From: Candidatus Borrarchaeota archaeon
GTDB lineage: Archaea > Asgardarchaeota > Sifarchaeia > Borrarchaeales > Borrarchaeaceae
NCBI GenBank assembly: GCA_016840645.1
Contig: JAEORY010000212.1
Location: forward strand, 1 to 6,871
Reading direction: 5' to 3'
DNA length: 6,871 bases
Made by a program: the position numbers and the translations under genes. Positions 6,069-6,871 of the stretch are shown here, in pieces. Under the pieces are notes generated by a model, which worked only from the letters and a program-made list of their open reading frames with translations, did not search any database and was not told the origin of the DNA. The first letter of the stretch is position 1. Each line of letters begins with the position of its first letter.

Positions 6069-6274
6069 ATGGTTACCATTACTATTGACATAACTAGAGG
6101 CCATATAAGAACAACCAAAAGATTATGGATTGTCATTGGCAAGCCTGTTAAGGGAACAATTTCTGTTGATTCACCTTCAGGTGTGAACATCCCAGTAATG
6201 ACGAAAATGATCACAAGAATAATATATGCAAAAATGATGAATGGAATAATGGTTTTTCTTGAGTCTTTACTCAT
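6050..6274 (-). pseudogene. Broken membrane-protein gene, N-terminal part, upstream of the insertion
   Basis: The ATG at 6274 begins MSKDSRKTIIPFIIFAYIIL. Two probable membrane spans follow (residues 9-28 and about 49-69), with a short outside loop (FTPEGESTEIVPLTGLPMT). Host sequence ends at 6057 in TIFPRV; the last codons to the TAG at 6052-6050 come from the insertion. Joining 6057 to 4311 gives TIFPRVFVPLF with no frame change. The restored gene (6274-6057 plus 4311-3657) is 873 bases, 291 codons including two TAGs, and would have about six membrane segments. A weak GGGAAG lies 10 bases before the ATG. It is divergent from the cupin gene. The family is not recognised; a transporter-like or membrane-anchor role is only suggested by topology. 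Confidence 0.6.
6057..6067. repeat. 11-bp direct repeat, copy 2 (insertion boundary)
   Basis: ACTCTAGGAAA, identical to 4312-4322. On the minus strand it encodes the FPR-V of the N-terminal gene fragment. The other copy encodes the same residues in the same frame, which is why the two halves can be joined through it. Confidence 0.75.
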
Positions 6275-6581
6275 TTTAATAACTTCCCACAGTTATTTAA
6301 GCAATAAGATAAGTTTCAAAAGAGAAATCAATTCATTACTAACTGATCATTAGAATTTGATTGTTTTAATGACCTGATGTGTCTTTATATCAAAACCTGA
6401 TTCCGTTTCTTATATTTTTTTTTGCATCAAAATTGTCAGAGATATAGAAAAAATGGTTAGACCAAAAAGCTGTCATTTTAGTCAGATTAATATTTACCTT
6501 GGTGTAAAACATAACGATATACTTGATAAAATAAATTCAAGGCGTCAACTTAGACTTAAATAGAAAAAGCGGGTGACACAT
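6275..6581. other. Divergent intergenic region between the broken membrane gene and the cupin gene
   Basis: 307 AT-rich bases that must hold promoters for both directions. On the minus strand TTGAAA and AATAAC, 16 bases apart, precede the membrane gene. On the plus strand TTTACC and TATACT lie 19 bases apart before the cupin gene. All are weak. An ATG at 6453 opens a 36-codon frame (MVRPKSCHFSQINIYLGV...) ending in a TAG at 6561-6563; it has no ribosome binding site and I do not call it a gene. Confidence 0.4.
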
Positions 6582-6871
6582 TTGATTATAAAGAATATAG
6601 AGGAGAATCTGGGGAAAAGAGATGGAACACATAGAATGGTTGGATTATGGGATTCAATTCTCCTAGAAGATCAGGGAACAATACCGCACTACCATGAAAA
6701 TATGGAAGAGATCTATTATGTTATTTCTGGGCAGGGACTTATGACCATCGATGGAGATACCGAATTAGTCGATGAGGAGGACATTATTTACATTCCTCAA
6801 AACAAGTCTCATAGTATTCGACAGACAGGTGATCTTCCTCTTCGATTTATAACGGTCTCGATTGATATTCG
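6582..6871 (+). CDS. Cupin-domain protein, 3' end outside window
   Basis: The first 96 codons of a single-domain cupin, a small beta-barrel that usually holds one metal ion. Motif 1 is seen as PHYHENMEEIYYVISGQG, with probable ligands H36, H38 and E42 (or E43). Motif 2 is YIPQNKSHSI with H77. Function in this family ranges from sugar isomerases to dioxygenases and sensor domains, so no reaction can be named. The TTG at 6582 is chosen because GGTGA (6572-6576) lies 5 bases before it; a GTG at 6573 in the same frame would add three residues but has no ribosome binding site. The stop lies beyond the window. It is divergent from the broken membrane gene. Confidence 0.85.
   Translation, partial: MIIKNIEENLGKRDGTHRMVGLWDSILLEDQGTIPHYHENMEEIYYVISGQGLMTIDGDTELVDEEDIIYIPQNKSHSIRQTGDLPLRFITVSIDI

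Noticed and set aside
5230..6353. Long plus-strand frames opposite tnpB (about 5230-5667 and 5526-6353)
   Set aside because: They are antisense to a recognised TnpB gene, run across the insertion boundary, and have no domain-like sequence or suitable ribosome binding site.
6453..6563. 36-codon plus-strand ORF upstream of and in frame with the cupin gene
   Set aside because: No ribosome binding site, no recognisable motif, and the cupin has its own start with a GGTGA site after the TAG.

Overview
The window comes from an AT-rich, probably anaerobic prokaryote. The evidence is a rubredoxin, an Fe-S-flavoured Cys cluster protein, and strong GGAGG-type ribosome binding sites combined with several TTG starts. 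The start and Shine-Dalgarno pattern and the TnpB type fit a low-GC Firmicute. The longin-like fold suspected in one gene and the style of the lipoate genes would also fit an archaeon. I cannot settle this from the sequence.

Layout. (1) Positions 1-2375, plus strand: a two-gene operon with a TAATG overlap. The first gene is cut by the left edge and is a lipoate-protein ligase with catalytic and accessory domains fused to a Cys-rich DUF116-like C-terminus. The second is a FAD-dependent oxidoreductase of the geranylgeranyl-reductase family, the family of LipT. Together they look like part of the alternative lipoate-assembly route (sLpl(AB), LipS1/LipS2, LipT). (2) 2379-2543, minus strand: a small rubredoxin, tail-to-tail with the operon, 3 bp apart. 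(3) 2800-3594, plus strand: an unrecognised 264-residue protein with a possible longin/roadblock-like N-terminus, a Cys cluster and a winged-helix-like C-terminus. A long hairpin overlaps its ribosome binding site.

(4) 3657-6274, minus strand: this is best read as one broken gene for a polytopic membrane protein of about 290 residues. It is split by a ~1.73-kb insertion (about 4312-6056) that carries one large TnpB-like gene. An exact 11-bp direct repeat flanks the insertion, and joining the gene halves through that repeat restores a single reading frame. The downstream half also has an in-frame TAG that divides it again. The TnpB lacks the usual CxxC zinc finger and has His where the third RuvC acidic residue is expected. 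(5) 6582-6871, plus strand: the start of a small cupin gene cut by the right edge, divergent from the broken membrane gene.

The lipoate-related pair and the interrupted membrane gene with its odd TnpB insertion are the two regions of most interest. No tRNA, rRNA or CRISPR array was seen, and no convincing intrinsic terminator.
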